Below, in pieces: positions 24,901 through 38,085 of a stretch of DNA of 64,000 nucleotides (the first letter of the stretch is position 1; the number at the start of each line of letters is the position of its first letter). The DNA is from Hydractinia symbiolongicarpus (lineage: Eukaryota > Cnidaria > Hydrozoa > Anthoathecata > Hydractiniidae). The translations under genes and the position numbers were made by a program. The stretch is taken from NCBI RefSeq assembly GCF_029227915.1, contig NC_079875.1:20703001-20767000 (forward strand), in the 5' to 3' direction. Below the pieces are notes generated by a model. The model ran no database searches and was not told where the DNA came from. It was given only the letters and a program-made list of their open reading frames with translations.

Positions 24901-26020
24901 CTGCAAAAGGCTATATTAGGGTCTTTATAGGACGATGCACGTTGTTAAGAGTGTTGTAAAGCGACGGTTCTAAGGAAAACGAGTTGGGACGTTGTACCAC
25001 ATTGAGACTTGAAGGACTAGTCCAATGGTAACCAGCAAAAGCAGCTAAAACAGCGTGATTAAAGTGTGCGGCCTTTATTAGACGGCAAAAGGCCATATTA
25101 GGGTTTTATAGGACTGTGCACGCACTTAAGAGTGTTCTATGGCCACGGCACTAAGGAGAACCCCTTGGAACGTTGTAGTGCATTGAGACTGGAATGAATA
25201 GTCCAATGGTAACCTGCGCAGGCAGAGGGAACCACGTGATTTACGTGTGAGGCCTTCATTACACTGCAAAAAGCCAAATTGAAGCCTTTATAGGACAATA
25301 CACGTAGTTAAGAGTGTTCTAAGGCCACGGGGCTAAGGAGAACCACTTGGAACCTTGTAGTGCATTGAGACTGGAAGGAATAGTCTAATGGTAACCTGCC
25401 CAGGCAGAGGGAACCACGTGATTTACTTGTGAGGCCTTCATTACACTGCAAAAGGCCATATTACAGCCTTTAAAGGACGATACACGTAGTTAGGAGTGTT
25501 GTAAGGCCACGGTGCTAAGGAGAACCACGTGGAACGTTGTAGTGCATTGAGACTGGAAGGAATAGTCCATTGGTAACCTGCGCAGGGAGATGGAACCACG
25601 TGATTTACGTGTGAGACTATATTAGACTTCAAAAGGCCATATTACAGCCTTTATAGCACTGTGCACGTAGTTAAGAGTGTTCTAAAGCCACGGCACTAAG
25701 GAAAACGGCTTGGAACGTTGTAGTGCAATGAGACTGGAAGGAATAGTCCAATGGTAACCTGCGCAGGCAGAGGGAACCACGTGATTTACGTGTGAGGCCT
25801 TCATTACACTGCAAAAGGCCATATTAAAGCCTTTATAGGACGATACACGTAGTTAAGAGTGTTCTAAGGCCACGGCGCTAAGGAGAACCACTTGGAACGT
25901 TGTAGTGCATTGAGACAGGAAGGAATAGTTCATTGGTAACCTGCGCAAGCAGATAGAACCACGTGATTAAAGTGTGCGGCCTTTATGAGCCTGCAAAAGG
26001 CCATATTACGGTCTTTATAG

Positions 26021-26040
26021 GACGTAGTACGTAGTGTTCT
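26021..26040 (+). repeat. Short variant of the monomer end
   Basis: The usual GACGATGCACGTAG plus TTAAGAGTGTTCT is replaced by GACGTAGTACGTAGTGTTCT, a net loss of 7 bp. It shifts the array register locally and marks a rearrangement at the right end of the 13-mer domain. Confidence 0.7.
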
Positions 26041-28343
26041 AAAGCGACGGCGCTAAGGAAAACGACTTGGGACGTTGTGGCACATTGAGACTGGAACGAC
26101 TAGTTGGATGGCAATCGACGCAGGCAGCTGAAACCGCTTGATTTATGTGTTCGGCCTTTATTGGACTGCAAAAGGCCATATTACGGTCTTTATAGGACTC
26201 TGCCCGTAGTTAAGAGTGTTCTAAGGCCAGGGCGCTAAGGAGAACCACTTAGAACGTTGTGGTGCATTGAGACAGGAAGGAATAGTTCATTGGTAACCTG
26301 CGCAGGCAGATAGAACCACGTGATTTGCTTGTGAGGCTATATTAGACTGCAAAAGGCCATATAACTGCCTTAATAGGACGATCCACGTAGTTAAGAGTGT
26401 TCTGAAGCAACGGCGCTAAGGAAAACGACTTGGGACGTTGTGGCACATTGAGAATGGAAAGACTAGTTCAATTGAAACCTGCGCAGACAGGTGTAACCAC
26501 GTGATTTACGTGTGAGGCCTTTATTAGACTGCAAATGGCCATATTACAGCCTTTATAGGACTGTCCACGTAGTTAAGAGTGTTCTAAGGCGACGGTATCA
26601 ATGAAAACGACTTGGGATGTTGTAGCGCATTGAGACTGGAACGACTAGTCCAATGGAAACCGGCAAAGGCAGCTAAAACCGCGTGATCAAAGTGTGCGGT
26701 CTTTATGAGCCTGCAAAAGGCCATATTACGGTCTTTATAGGACGATGCACGTAGTTAAGAGTGTTCTAAAGCGACGGAGCTAAGGAAAACGACTTGGGAC
26801 GTTGTGGCACATTGAGACTGGAATGACTAATCGAATGGTAATCGACGCAGGCAGCTGAAACCGCTTGATTTACGTGTGCGGCCTTTATTGGACTGCAAAA
26901 GGCCATATTACGGTCTTTATAGGACTCTGCCCGTGGTTAAGAGTGTTGTAAGGCCACGGCGCTAAAGAGAACCACTTAGAACGTTGTGGTGCAATGAGAC
27001 TGGAAGGAATAGTCCAATCGTAACCTGCGCTGGCAGATGGAACCACGTGATTTACGTGTGAGGCCTTTATTAGACTGCAAAAGGCCATATTACAGCCTTT
27101 ATAGGACTGTGCACGTAGTTAAGAGTGTTCTAAGGCGACGGTATTAATGAAAACGACTTGGGATGTTGTAGCGCATTGAGACTGGAACGACTAGTCCAAT
27201 GGTAACCGGCACAGGCAGCTAAAACCGCGTGATTAAAGTGTGCGGCCTTTATGAGCCTGCAAAAGGCCATATTACGGTCTTTATAGGACGATGCACGTAG
27301 TTAAGAGTGTTCTAAAGCGACGGCGCTAAGGAAAACGACTTGGGACGTTGTGGCACATTGAGACTGGAACGACTAGTCGGATGGCAATCGACGCAGGCAG
27401 CTGAAACCGCTTGATTTATGTGTTCGGCCTTTATTGGACTGCAAAAGGCCATATTACGGTCTTTATAGGACTCTGCCCGTAGTTAAGAGTGTTCTAAGGC
27501 CACGGCGCTAAGGAGAACCACTTAGAACGTTGTGGTGCAATGAGACTGGAAGGAATAGTCCAATGGTAACCTGCGCAGGGAGATGGAACCACGTGATTTA
27601 CGTGTGAGGCCTTTATTAGACTGCAAAAGGTCATATTACAGCCTTTATAGGACTGTGCACGTAGTTAAGAGTGTTCTAAGGCCACAGCGCTAAGGAAAAC
27701 GACTTGGGACGTTGTAGCACATTGAGACTGGAAGGACTAGTCCAATTGAAACCTGCGCAGACAGGTGTAACCACGTGATTTAAGTGTGAGGCCTTTATCA
27801 GACTGCAAAAGGTCATATTACAGCCTTTATAGGACTGTGCACGTAGTTAAGAGTGTTCTAAGGCGACGGAGCTAATGAGAACCACTTGGAACGTTGTAGT
27901 CCATTGAGACTGGAAGGAATAGTCAAATGGTAACCTGCGCAGCCAGAGGGAACCACATTATTTACTTGTGAGGCCTTCATTACACTGCAAAAGGCCATAT
28001 TACAGCCTTTATAGGACGATACACGTAGTTGAGAGTGTTCTAAAGCCACGGCGCTAAGGAAAACGACTTGGGACGTTGTAGCACATTGAGACTGGAAGGA
28101 ATAGTCCAATGGAAAGCTGCGCAGGCAGATGAAACCACGTGATATACGTGTGAGGCCTTTATTAGACTGCAAAAGGCCATATTACAGCCTTTATAGAACG
28201 ATGCACGTAGTTAAGAGTGTTCTAAGGCCACGGCGCTAAGGAGAACTACTTGGAACGTTGTAGTGCAATGAGACTTGAAGGAATAGTCCAATGGTAACCT
28301 GCGCAGGCAGATGGAACCACGTGATTTACATGTGAGGCTTTTA

Positions 28344-31300
28344 TTAGACTGGAAAAAGACATATTATAGCCTTTGTAGGACGATGCACGTAGTTAAGAGT
28401 GTTGTAAAGCGACGGCGCTAGGGAAAACGACTTGGGACGTTGTACCACATTGAGACTTGAAGGACTAGTCCAATGGTAACCGGCACAGGCAGCTAAAACC
28501 GCGTGATCAAAGTGTGCGGCCTTTATTAGACTGCAAAAGGCCATATTACGGTCGTTATAGGCCCGTGCACGTAATTAAGAGTGTTCTTCGGCCACGGCGC
28601 TAAGGAGAACCACTTGGGACGTTCTGGTGCATTGGGACTGGAACGACTAGTCCAATGGTAAGCTGCGCAGGCAGATGATACCACGTGATTTACGTGTGAG
28701 GCCTTTATTAGACTGCAAAAGGCCATTTTACAGCCTTTATAGGACGATGCACGTAGTTAAGAGTGTTCTAAGGCCACGGCGCTAAAGAGAACTACTTGGG
28801 ACGTTTTATCGCATTGAGACTGGAACGACTAGTCCAATAGTAAACGGCGAAAGCAGCTAAAACCGCGTGATTAAAGTGTGCGGCCTTTATTAGACTGCAA
28901 ATGGCCATATTAGTGTTTTATAGGACTGTGCACGCAGTTAAGAGTGTTCTAAGGCCACGGGGCTAAGGAGAACCACTTGGAACGTTGTAGTGCATTAAGA
29001 CTGGAAGGAATAGTCCAATGGTAACCTGCGCAGGAAGCTGAAACCGCGAGATTTACGTGCGCAGCCTTTATTAGACTGCAAAAGGCCATATTAGGGTCTT
29101 TATAGGACTGTGCACGTAGTTAAGAGTGTTCTAAGGCCCCGGGGCTAAGGAGAACCACTTGGAACGTTGTAGTTCATTGAGACTGGAAGGAATAGTCAAA
29201 TGGTAACCTGCGCAGGCAGAGGGAACCAGGTGATTTACTTGTGAGGCCTTCATTACACTGCAAAAGGGCATATTATAGCCATTGTAGAACGATGCACGTA
29301 GTTAAGAGTGTTGTAAAGCGACGGCGCTAATGAAAACCACTTGAAAGGTTGTAGTACATCAAGACTGGAAGGAATAGTCCAATGGTAAGCTGCGCAGGCA
29401 GATGAAACCACGTGATTTACGTGTGAGGCCTTTATTAGACTGCAAAAGGCCATATTACAGCCTTTATAGGACTGTGCACGTAGTTAAGAGTGTTCTAAGG
29501 CGACGGCACTAATGAAAATGACTTGGGATGTTTTAGCGCATTGACACTGGATCAACTAGTTTAATGGTAACCAGCACAGGCAGCTAAAACTGCGTGATTA
29601 CAGTGTGCGGCCTTTATTAGACTGCAAAAGGCCACATTACGGTCGTTATAGGCCCGTGCACGTAATTAAGAGTGTTCTAAGGCCACGGCGTTAAGGAAAA
29701 CGACTTGGCACGTTGTAGTGCAATGAGACTGGAAGGAATAGTCAATTGGTAACCTGCGCAGGCAGATGGAACTTCGTGATTTACGTGTGAGGTCTTTATT
29801 TGGCTGCAAAAGGTCATATTACAGCCTTTAGAGGACTGTGCACGTAGTTAAGAGTGTTTTAAGGCGACGGTGCTAATGAAAACGACTTGGGACGTTGTAG
29901 CGCATTGAGACTGGAACGAATAGTCCAATGGTAACCTGCGCAGGCAGATGGAACCACGTGATTTACATGTGAGGCTTTTATTAGACTGGAAAAGGGCATA
30001 TTAGAGCCTTTGTAGGACGATGCACGTAGTTAAGAGTGTTCTAAAGCGACGGCGCTAATGAAAACCACTTGAAACGTTGTAGTGCATCAAGACTGGAAGG
30101 AATAGTCCAATGGTAAGCTGCGCAGGCAGATGAAACCACGTGATTTACGTGTGAGGCCTTAATTAGACTGCAAAAGGCCATATTACAGCCTTTATAGGAC
30201 GATGCACGTAGTTAAAAGTGTTGTAAAGCGACGGCGCTAGGGAAAACAACTTGGGACGTTGTACCACATTGAGACTTGAAGGACTAGTCCAATGGTAACC
30301 GGCACAGGCAGCTAAAACCGCGTGATTAAAGTGTGCGGCCTTTATTAGACTGCAAAAGGCCATATTACGGTCGTTATAGGCCCGTGCACGTAATTAAGAG
30401 TGTTCTTCGGCCACGGCGCTAAGGAGAACCACTTGGGACGTTCTGGTGCATTGGGACTGGAACGACTAGTCCAATGGTAAGCTGCGCAGGCAGATGATAC
30501 CACGTGATTTACGTGTGAGGCCTTTATTAGACTGCAAAAGGCCATATTACATCCTTTTTAGGACGATGCACGTAGTTAAGAGTGTTCTAAAGCGACGGCG
30601 CTAAGGAGAACCACTTGGAACGTTGTTGTGCATTGAGACTGGAAGGAATAGTCAATTGGTAACCTGCGCAGGCAGATGGAACTTCGTGATTTACGTGTGA
30701 GGCCTTTATTAGACTGCAAAAGGCCATATTACAGCCTTTATAGGACGATGCACGTAGTTAAGAGTGTTGTAAAGCGACGGCGCAGCCAGATGGAACTTCG
30801 TGATTTACGTGTGAGGTCTTTATTTGACTGCAAAAGGTCATATTACAGCCTTTATAGGACTGTGCACGTAGTTAAGAGTGTTCTAAAGCGACGGCGCTAA
30901 TGAAAACGACTTGGGACGTTGTAGCGCATTGAGACTGGAACGAATAGTCCAGTGGTAACCTGCACAGGCAGATGGAACAACGTGATTTACGTGTGAGGCC
31001 TTTATTACCCTGCAAAAGGCCATATTACAGTCTTAATAGGACGATCCACGTAGTTAAGAGTGTTCTAAAGCGACGGCGCTAATGAAAACGACTTGGGACG
31101 TTGTAGCGCATTGAGACTGGAAGGAATAGTAGAATGGTAACCGGCGCAGGCAGCTGAAACAGCGTGATTTACGTGTGCGGCCATTATTGGACTGCAAAAG
31201 GCCATATTACAGCCTTTATAGGACGATGCACGTAGTTAAGAGTGTTCTAAGGCCACGGCGCTAAAGAGAACTACTTGGGACGTTTTATCGCACTGAGACT

Positions 31301-34300
31301 GGAACGACTAGTCCAATGGTAAACGGCGAAAGCAGCTAAAACCGCGTGATTAAAGTGTGCGGCCTTTATTACACTGCAAAAGGCCATATTAGTGTTTTAT
31401 AGGACTGTGCACGCAGTTAAGAGTGTTCTAAGGCCACGGGGCTAAGGAGAACCACTTGGAACGTTGTAGTGCATTAAGACTGGAAGGAATAGTCCAATGG
31501 TAACCTGCGCAGGAAGCTGAAACAGCGAGATTTACGTGTGCGGCCTTTATTAGACTGGAAAAGGCCATATTAGGGTCTTTATAGGACGGTGCACGTAGTT
31601 AAAAGTGCTCTAAGGCCCCGGGGCTAAGGAGAATCACTTGGAACGTTGTAGTTCATTGAGACTGGAAGGAATAGTCAAATGGTAACCTGCGCAGGCAGAG
31701 GGAACCACGTGATTTACTTGTGAGGCCTTCATTACACTGCAAAAGGGCATATTATAGCCATTGTAGGACGATGCACGTAGTTAAGAGTGTTGTAAAGCGA
31801 CGGCGCTAATGAAAACCACTTGAAACGTTGTAGTACATCAAGACTGGAAGGAATAGTCCAATGGTAAGCTGCGCAGGCAGATGAAACCACGTGATTTACG
31901 TGTGAGGCCTTTATTAGACTGCAAAAGGCCATATTACAGCCTTTATAGGACTGTGCACGTAGTTAAGAGTGTTCTAAGGCGACGGCACTTATGAAAATGA
32001 CTTGGGATGTTTTAGCGCATTGAGACTGGATCGACTAGTCCAATGGTAACCGGCACAGGCAGCTAAAACTGCGTGATTTAAGTGTGCGGCCTTTATTAGA
32101 CTGCAAAAGGCCATATTACGGTCGTTATAGGCCCGTGCACGTAATTAAGAGTGTTCTAAGGCCACGGGGCTAAGGAGAACCACTTGGAACGTTGTAGTGC
32201 ATTGAGACTGGAAGGAATAGTCCAATGGTAACCTGCGCAGGCAGCTGAAACCGCGAGATTTACGTGTGCGGCCTTTATTAGACTGCAAAAGGCCATATTA
32301 GGGTCTTTATAGGACTGTGCACGTAGTTAAGAGTGTTCTAAGGCCCCGGGGCTAAAGAGAACCACTTGAAACGTTGTAGTACATCAAGACTGGAAGGAAT
32401 AGTCCAATGGTAAGCTGCGCAGGCAGATGAAACCACGTGATTTACGTGTGAGGCCTTTATTAGACTGCAAAAGGCCATATTACAGCCTTTATAGGACTGT
32501 GCACGTAGTTAAGAGTGTTCTAAGGCGACGGCACTAATGAAAATGACTTGGGATGTTTTAGCGCATTGAGACTGGATCGACTAGTCCAATGGTAACCGGC
32601 ACAGGCAGCTAAAACTGCGTGATTACAGTGTGCGGCCTTTATTAGACTGCAAAAGGCCATATTACGGTCGTTATAGGCCCGTGCACGTAATTAAGAGTGT
32701 TCTAAGGCCACGGCGTTAAGGAAAACGACTTGGCACGTTGTAGTGCAATGAGACTGGAAGGAATAGTCAATTGGTAACCTGCGCAGGCAGATGGAACTTC
32801 GTGATTTACGTGTGAGGTCTTTATTTGGTTGCAAAAGGTCATATCACAGCCTTTAGAGGCCTGTGCACGTAGTTAAGAGTGTTTTAAGGCGACGGTGCTA
32901 ATGAAAACGACTTGGGACGTTGTAGCGCATTGACACTGGAACGAATAGTCCAATGGTAACCTGCACAGGCAGATGGAACCACGTGATTTACGTGTGAGGC
33001 CTTTATTAGACTGGGAAAGGGCATATTATAGCCATTGTAGAACGATGCACGTAGTTAAGAGTGTTGTAAAGCGACGGCGCTAATGAAAACCACTTGAAAC
33101 GTTGTAGTACATCAAGACTGAAAGGAATAGTCCAATGGTAAGCTGCGCAGGCAGATGAAACCACGTGATTTACGTGTGAGGCCTTTATTAGACTGCAAAA
33201 GGCCATATTACAGCCTTTATAGGACTGTGCACGTAGTTAAGAGTGTTCTAAGGCGACAGCACTAATGAAAATGACTTGGGATGTTTTAGCGCATTGAGAC
33301 TGGATCGACTAGTCCAATGGTAACCGGCACAGGCAGCTAAAACTGCGTGATTACAGTGTGCGGCCTTTATTAGACTGCAAAAGGCCATATTACGGTCGTT
33401 ATAGGCCCGTGCACGTAATTAAGAGTGTTTTAAGGCGACGGTGCTAATGAAAACGACTTGGGACGTTGTAGCGCATTGAGACTGGAACGAATAGTCCAAT
33501 GGTAACCTGCACAGGCAGATGGAACGACGTGATTTACGTGTGAGGCCTTTATTAGACTGGGAAAGGGCTTATTATAGCCTTTGTAGGACGATGCACGTAG
33601 TTAAGAGTGTTCTAAAGCGACGGCGCTAAGGAAAACGACTTGGGACGTTTAATCGTATTGAAACTGGAACGACTAGTCCAATGGTAACCTGCAAAGGCAG
33701 CTAAAACCTTGTGATTAATGTGTGCCGCCTTTATTAGACTGCAAAAGGCCATATTAGGGTCTTTATAGGACTGTGCACGTAGTTAAGAGTGCTCTAAGGC
33801 CACGGCGCTAAGGAGAACCACTTGGAACGTTGTAGTGCATTGAGACTGGAATGAATAGTTCAATGGTAACCTGCGTAGGCAGAGGAAACCACGTGACTTA
33901 CGTGTGAGGCCTTTAATACACTGCATAAGGCCATATTACAGCCTTCATAGGACGATGCACGTAGTTAAGAGTCTTCTAAAGCCACGGCGCAAAGGAAAAC
34001 GACTTGGGACGTTGTAGCACATTGAGACTGGAAAGACTAGTCCAGTGGTCACCGGGGCAGGCAACTCAAACCGTGTGATTTAAGTGTGCGGCCTTTATTA
34101 GACTGCAAAAGGCCATACTAAGGCCTTTATAGGACTGTGCACGTAGTTAAGAGTGTTCTAAGGCCGCGGCGCTAATGAAAACGACTTGGGACGTTGTAGC
34201 GCATTGAGACTGGAAGGAATAGTCCAATGGTAAGCTGCGCAGGCAGATGAAACCACGTAATTTACGTGTGTGGCCTTTATAAGACTGCAAAAGGCCATAT

Positions 34301-34500
34301 TAGAATCTTTATAGGCCCGTGCGCGTAATTAAGAGTGTTCTAAGGCCACGGCGCTAAGGAGAACCACTTGGGACGTTCTGGTGCATTGGGACTGGAACGA
34401 CTAGTCCAATGATAACCGGCGCAGGCAGCTGAAACCGCGAGATTTACGTGTGCGGCCTTTATTAGACTGCAAAAGGCCATATTACGGTCGTTATAGGCCC
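28344..34500 (+). repeat. Mosaic HOR domain with 10-mer and disrupted 14-mer spacing
   Basis: The CACTTGGGACGTTCTGGTGC monomer recurs 1819 bp apart (frames at 28526 and 30345), which is 10 units. The CACTTGAAACG/GTACATCAAGACTGG monomer recurs at 29253 and 31732, 2479 bp apart, equal to 14 units minus the 68-bp deletion annotated at 30776. A third variant, TGGATCGACTAGTCC with AAAACTGCGTGATTACAG, appears near 32.0, 32.5 and 33.3 kb. Confidence 0.7.
30776..30790 (+). repeat. Truncated monomer: about 68 bp deleted at a GCGC microhomology
   Basis: GCGACGGCGC runs straight into AGCCAGATGGAAC. A full unit would have about 68 bp between them, including the ACTTGGGACG and GACTAGTCC blocks. Both broken ends share GCGC in intact units (ACGGCGCTAA and CTGCGCAG), which is consistent with a microhomology-mediated deletion. 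The plus-strand frame at 30676-30900 exists only because of this junction. Confidence 0.8.
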
Positions 34501-36107
34501 GTGCACGTAGTTAAGAGTGTTCTAAGGCGACGGTGCTAATGAAAACGACTTGGGACGTTGTAGCGCATTGAGACTGGAACGAATAGTCCAATGGTAACCT
34601 GCACAGGCAGATGGAACCACGTGATTTACGTGTGAGGCCTTTATTAGACTGGGAAAGGGCATATTATAGCCTTTGTAGGACGATGCACGTAGTTAAGAGT
34701 GTTCTAAAGCGACGGCGCTAAGGAAAACGACTTGGGACGTTGAATCGTATTGAGACTGGAACGACTAGTCCAATGGTAACCTGCAAAGGCAGCTAAAACC
34801 TCGTGATTAATGTGTGCGGCCTTTATTAGACTGCAAAAGGCCATATTAGGGTCTTTATAGGACTGTGCACGTAGTTAAGAGTGTTCTAAGGCCACGGCGC
34901 TAAGGAGAACCACTTGGAACGTTGTAGTGCATTAAGACTGGAAGGAATAGTCCAATGGTAACCTGCGCAGGGAGATGGAACCACGTGATTTACGTGTGAG
35001 ACTATATTAGACTTTAAAAGGCCATATTACAGCCTTTATAGGACTGTGCACGTAGTTAAGAGTGTTCTAAAGTGACGGCGCTAAGAAAAACGACTTGGGA
35101 CGTTGTAGTAAATTGGCACTGGAACGACTAGTCCAATGGTAACCGGCGCAGGCAGCTGAAACCACGTGATTTACGTGTGCGGCCTTTATGAGACTGCAAA
35201 AGGCCATATTACGGTCTTTATAGGACGATGCACGTAGTTAAGAGTGTTCTAAAGCGACGTCGCTAAGGAAAACGACTTGGAAAGTTGTGGCACATTGAGA
35301 CTGGAACGACTAGTCCAATGGTAACCTGCAAAAGCAGCTAAAACCGCGTGATTAAAGTGTGCGGCCTTTATTAGACTGCAAAAGGCCATATTAGGGTCTT
35401 TATAGGACTGTGCACGTAGTTAAGAGTGTTGTAAGGCCACCGAGCTAAGGAGAACCACTTGGAACGTTGTAGTGCATTAAGACTGGAAGAAATAGTCCAT
35501 TGGTAACCTGCGCAGCCAGATAGAACCACGTGTTTTGCGTGTGAGGCTATATTAGACTGCAAAAGGCCATATTACAGCCTTAATAGGACGATCCACGTAG
35601 TTAAGAGTGTTCTAAGGCGACGGGGCCAAGGAGAACGACTTGGGACGTTGTGGCACATTGAGAATGGAAGGACTAGTCCAATTGAAACCTGCGCAGACAG
35701 GTGTAACCACGTGATTTACGTGTGAGGCCTTTATTAGACTGCAAAAGGCCATATTACAGCCTTTATAGGACTGTGCACGTAGTTAAGAGTGTTCTAAGGC
35801 GACGGTATTAATGAAAACGACTTGGGACGTTGTGGCACATTGAGACTGGAACGACTAGTCGGATGGTAACCTGCGCAGGCAGATGGAACTTCGTGATTTA
35901 CGTGTGAGGTCTTTATTTGACTGCAAAAGGTCATATTACAGCCTTTATAGGACTGTGCACGTAGTTAAGAGTGTTTTAAGGCGACGGTGCTAATGAAAAC
36001 GACTTGGGACGTTTTAGCGCATTGAGACTGGAAGGACTAGTCCAAGGGTAACCTGCACAGGCAGATGGAACATCGTGATTAATGTGTGCGGCCTTTACTA
36101 GACTGCA

Positions 36108-36126
36108 AAAGGCCACTAAGGCCTTT
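36108..36126. repeat. Monomer variant with tight perfect hairpin (also at 37015 and 39530)
   Basis: A small deletion turns the common AAAGGCCATACTAAGGCC arrangement into AAAGGCC (36108-36114), a 5-nt loop ACTAA, and GGCCTTT (36120-36126). The same variant recurs at 37015-37033 and 39530-39548, so it has been amplified with its HOR. It is the strongest hairpin noticed in the array. Confidence 0.75.
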
Positions 36127-38069
36127 ATAGGACTGTGCACGTAGTTAAGAGTGTTCTAAGGCGACAGCACTAATGAAAATGACTTGGGATGTTTTAGCGC
36201 ATTGAGACTGGATCGACTAGTCCAATGGTAACCGGCACAGGCAGCTAAAACTGCGTGATTACAGTGTGCGGCCTTTATTAGACTGCAAAAGGCCATATTA
36301 CGGTCGTTATAGGCCCGTGCACGTAATTAAGAGTGTTCTAAGGCCACGGCGCTAAGGAAAACGACTTGGCACGTTGTGGTGCATTGAGACTGGAAGAAAT
36401 AGTCCATTGGTAACCTGCGCAGCCAGATAGAACCACGTGTTTTGCGTGTGAGGCTATATTAGACTGCAAAAGGCCATATTACAGCCTTAATAGGACGATC
36501 CACGTAGTTAAGAGTGTTCTAAGGCGACGGGGCCAAGGAGAACGACTTGGGACGTTGTGGCACATTGAGAATGGAAGGACTAGTCCAATTGAAACCTGCG
36601 CAGACAGGTGTAACCACGTGATTTACGTGTGAGGCCTTTACTAGACTGCAAAAGGCCATATTACAGCCTTTATAGGACTGTGCACGTAGTTAAGAGTGTT
36701 CTAAGGCGACGGTATTAATGAAAACGACTTGGGACGTTGTGGCACATTGAGACTGGAACGACTAGTCGGATGGTAACCTGCGCAGGCAGATGGAACTTCG
36801 TGATTTACGTGTGAGGTCTTTATTTGACTGCAAAAGGTCATATTACAGCCTTTATAGGACTGTGCACGTAGTTAAGAGTGTTTTAAGGCGACGGTGCTAA
36901 TGAAAACGACTTGGGACGTTGTAGCGCATTGAGACTGGAAGGACTAGTCCAATGGTAACCTCCACAGGCAGATGGAACATCGTGATTAATGTGTGCGGCC
37001 TTTACTAGACTGCAAAAGGCCACTAAGGCCTTTATAGGACTGTGCACGTAGTTAAGAGTGTTCTAAGGCGACGGCACTAATGAAAATGACTTGGGATGTT
37101 TTAGCGCATTGAGACTGGATCGACTAGTCCAATGGTAACCGGCACAGGCAGCTAAAACTGCGTGATTACAGTGTGCGGCCTTTATTAGACTGCAAAAGGC
37201 CATATTACGGTCGTTATAGGCCCGTGCACGTAATTAAGAGTGTTCTAAGGCCACGGCGCTAAGGAAAACGACTTGGCACGTTGTGGAACATTGAGACTAA
37301 AAGGAACAGTCCAATGGTAACCTGCACAGGCAGATGGAACAACGTGATTTACGTGTGAGGCCTTTATTACCCTGCAAAACGCCATATTACGGTCGTTATA
37401 GGGTGTGCACGTAATTAAGAGAGCTCTAAAGCCACGGCGCTAAATAGAACCACTTGGAACGTAGTAGGGCATTGAGACTGAAAGGAATAGTCCAATGGTA
37501 AGCTGCGCAGGCAGATGAAACCACGTGATTTACGTGTGAGGCCTTTATTAGACTGCAAAAGGCCATATTACGTTCTTTATAGGACGATGCACGTAGTTAA
37601 GAGTGTTCTAAGGCCAGGGCGCTAAGGAGAACCACTTAGAACGTTGTGGTGCATTGAGACTAAAAGGAACAGTCCAATGGTAACCTGCGCAGGCAGATGA
37701 AACCACGTGATTTACGTGTGAGGCTATATTAGACTTCAAAAGGCCATAATACAGCCTTTATAGGACTGTGCACGTAGTTAAGAGTGTTCTAAGGCCACGG
37801 CGCTAAGGAAAACGACTTGGGACGTTGTAGTAAATTGGCACTGGAACGACTAGTCCAATGGTAACCGGCGCAGGCAGCTGAAACCACGTGATTTACGTGT
37901 GCGGCCTTTATGAGACTGCAAAAGGCCATATTACGGTCTTTATAGGACGATGCACGTAGTTAAGAGTGTTCTAAAGCGACGTCGCTAAGGAAAACGACTT
38001 GGAAAGTTGTGGCACATTGAGACTGGAACGACTAGTCCAATGGTAACCTGCAAAAGCAGCTAAAACCGC

Positions 38070-38085
38070 GTGATTAAAGGCCATA
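38070..38085 (+). repeat. Truncated monomer: 27-bp deletion between AAAG repeats
   Basis: GTGATTAAAG joins directly to GCCATATTAG. Intact units have 27 bp between them, and AAAG occurs at both edges of the missing piece. The loss removes the left arm and loop of the GGCCTTT/AAAGGCC hairpin, so deletion across a hairpin or slippage between the direct repeats are both plausible. Confidence 0.8.

Larger units (their letters stand above)
16911..27100 (+). repeat. HOR domain with 18-mer then 13-mer periods
   Basis: A distinctive monomer with the junction ACGGTTCTAAGGAAAACGAG starts at equivalent points 16911, 20184, 22548 and 24911. The spacings are 3273, 2364 and 2363 bp, that is 18, 13 and 13 units. 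The third and fourth copies are almost identical over long stretches, showing recent amplification. After about 25.2 kb the order is rearranged, with pieces of the same variants in a new sequence. Confidence 0.85.

Noticed and set aside
30676-30700. CENP-B box in units with ACTTCGTGATTTACGTG
   Set aside because: TTCG and a following CG are present, but the essential A and the CGGG core are not matched, and only a few units carry the TTCG form.
30676-30900. Plus-strand 74-codon frame with an internal duplicated peptide
   Set aside because: It exists only because of the 68-bp monomer deletion at 30776 and is satellite sequence throughout.
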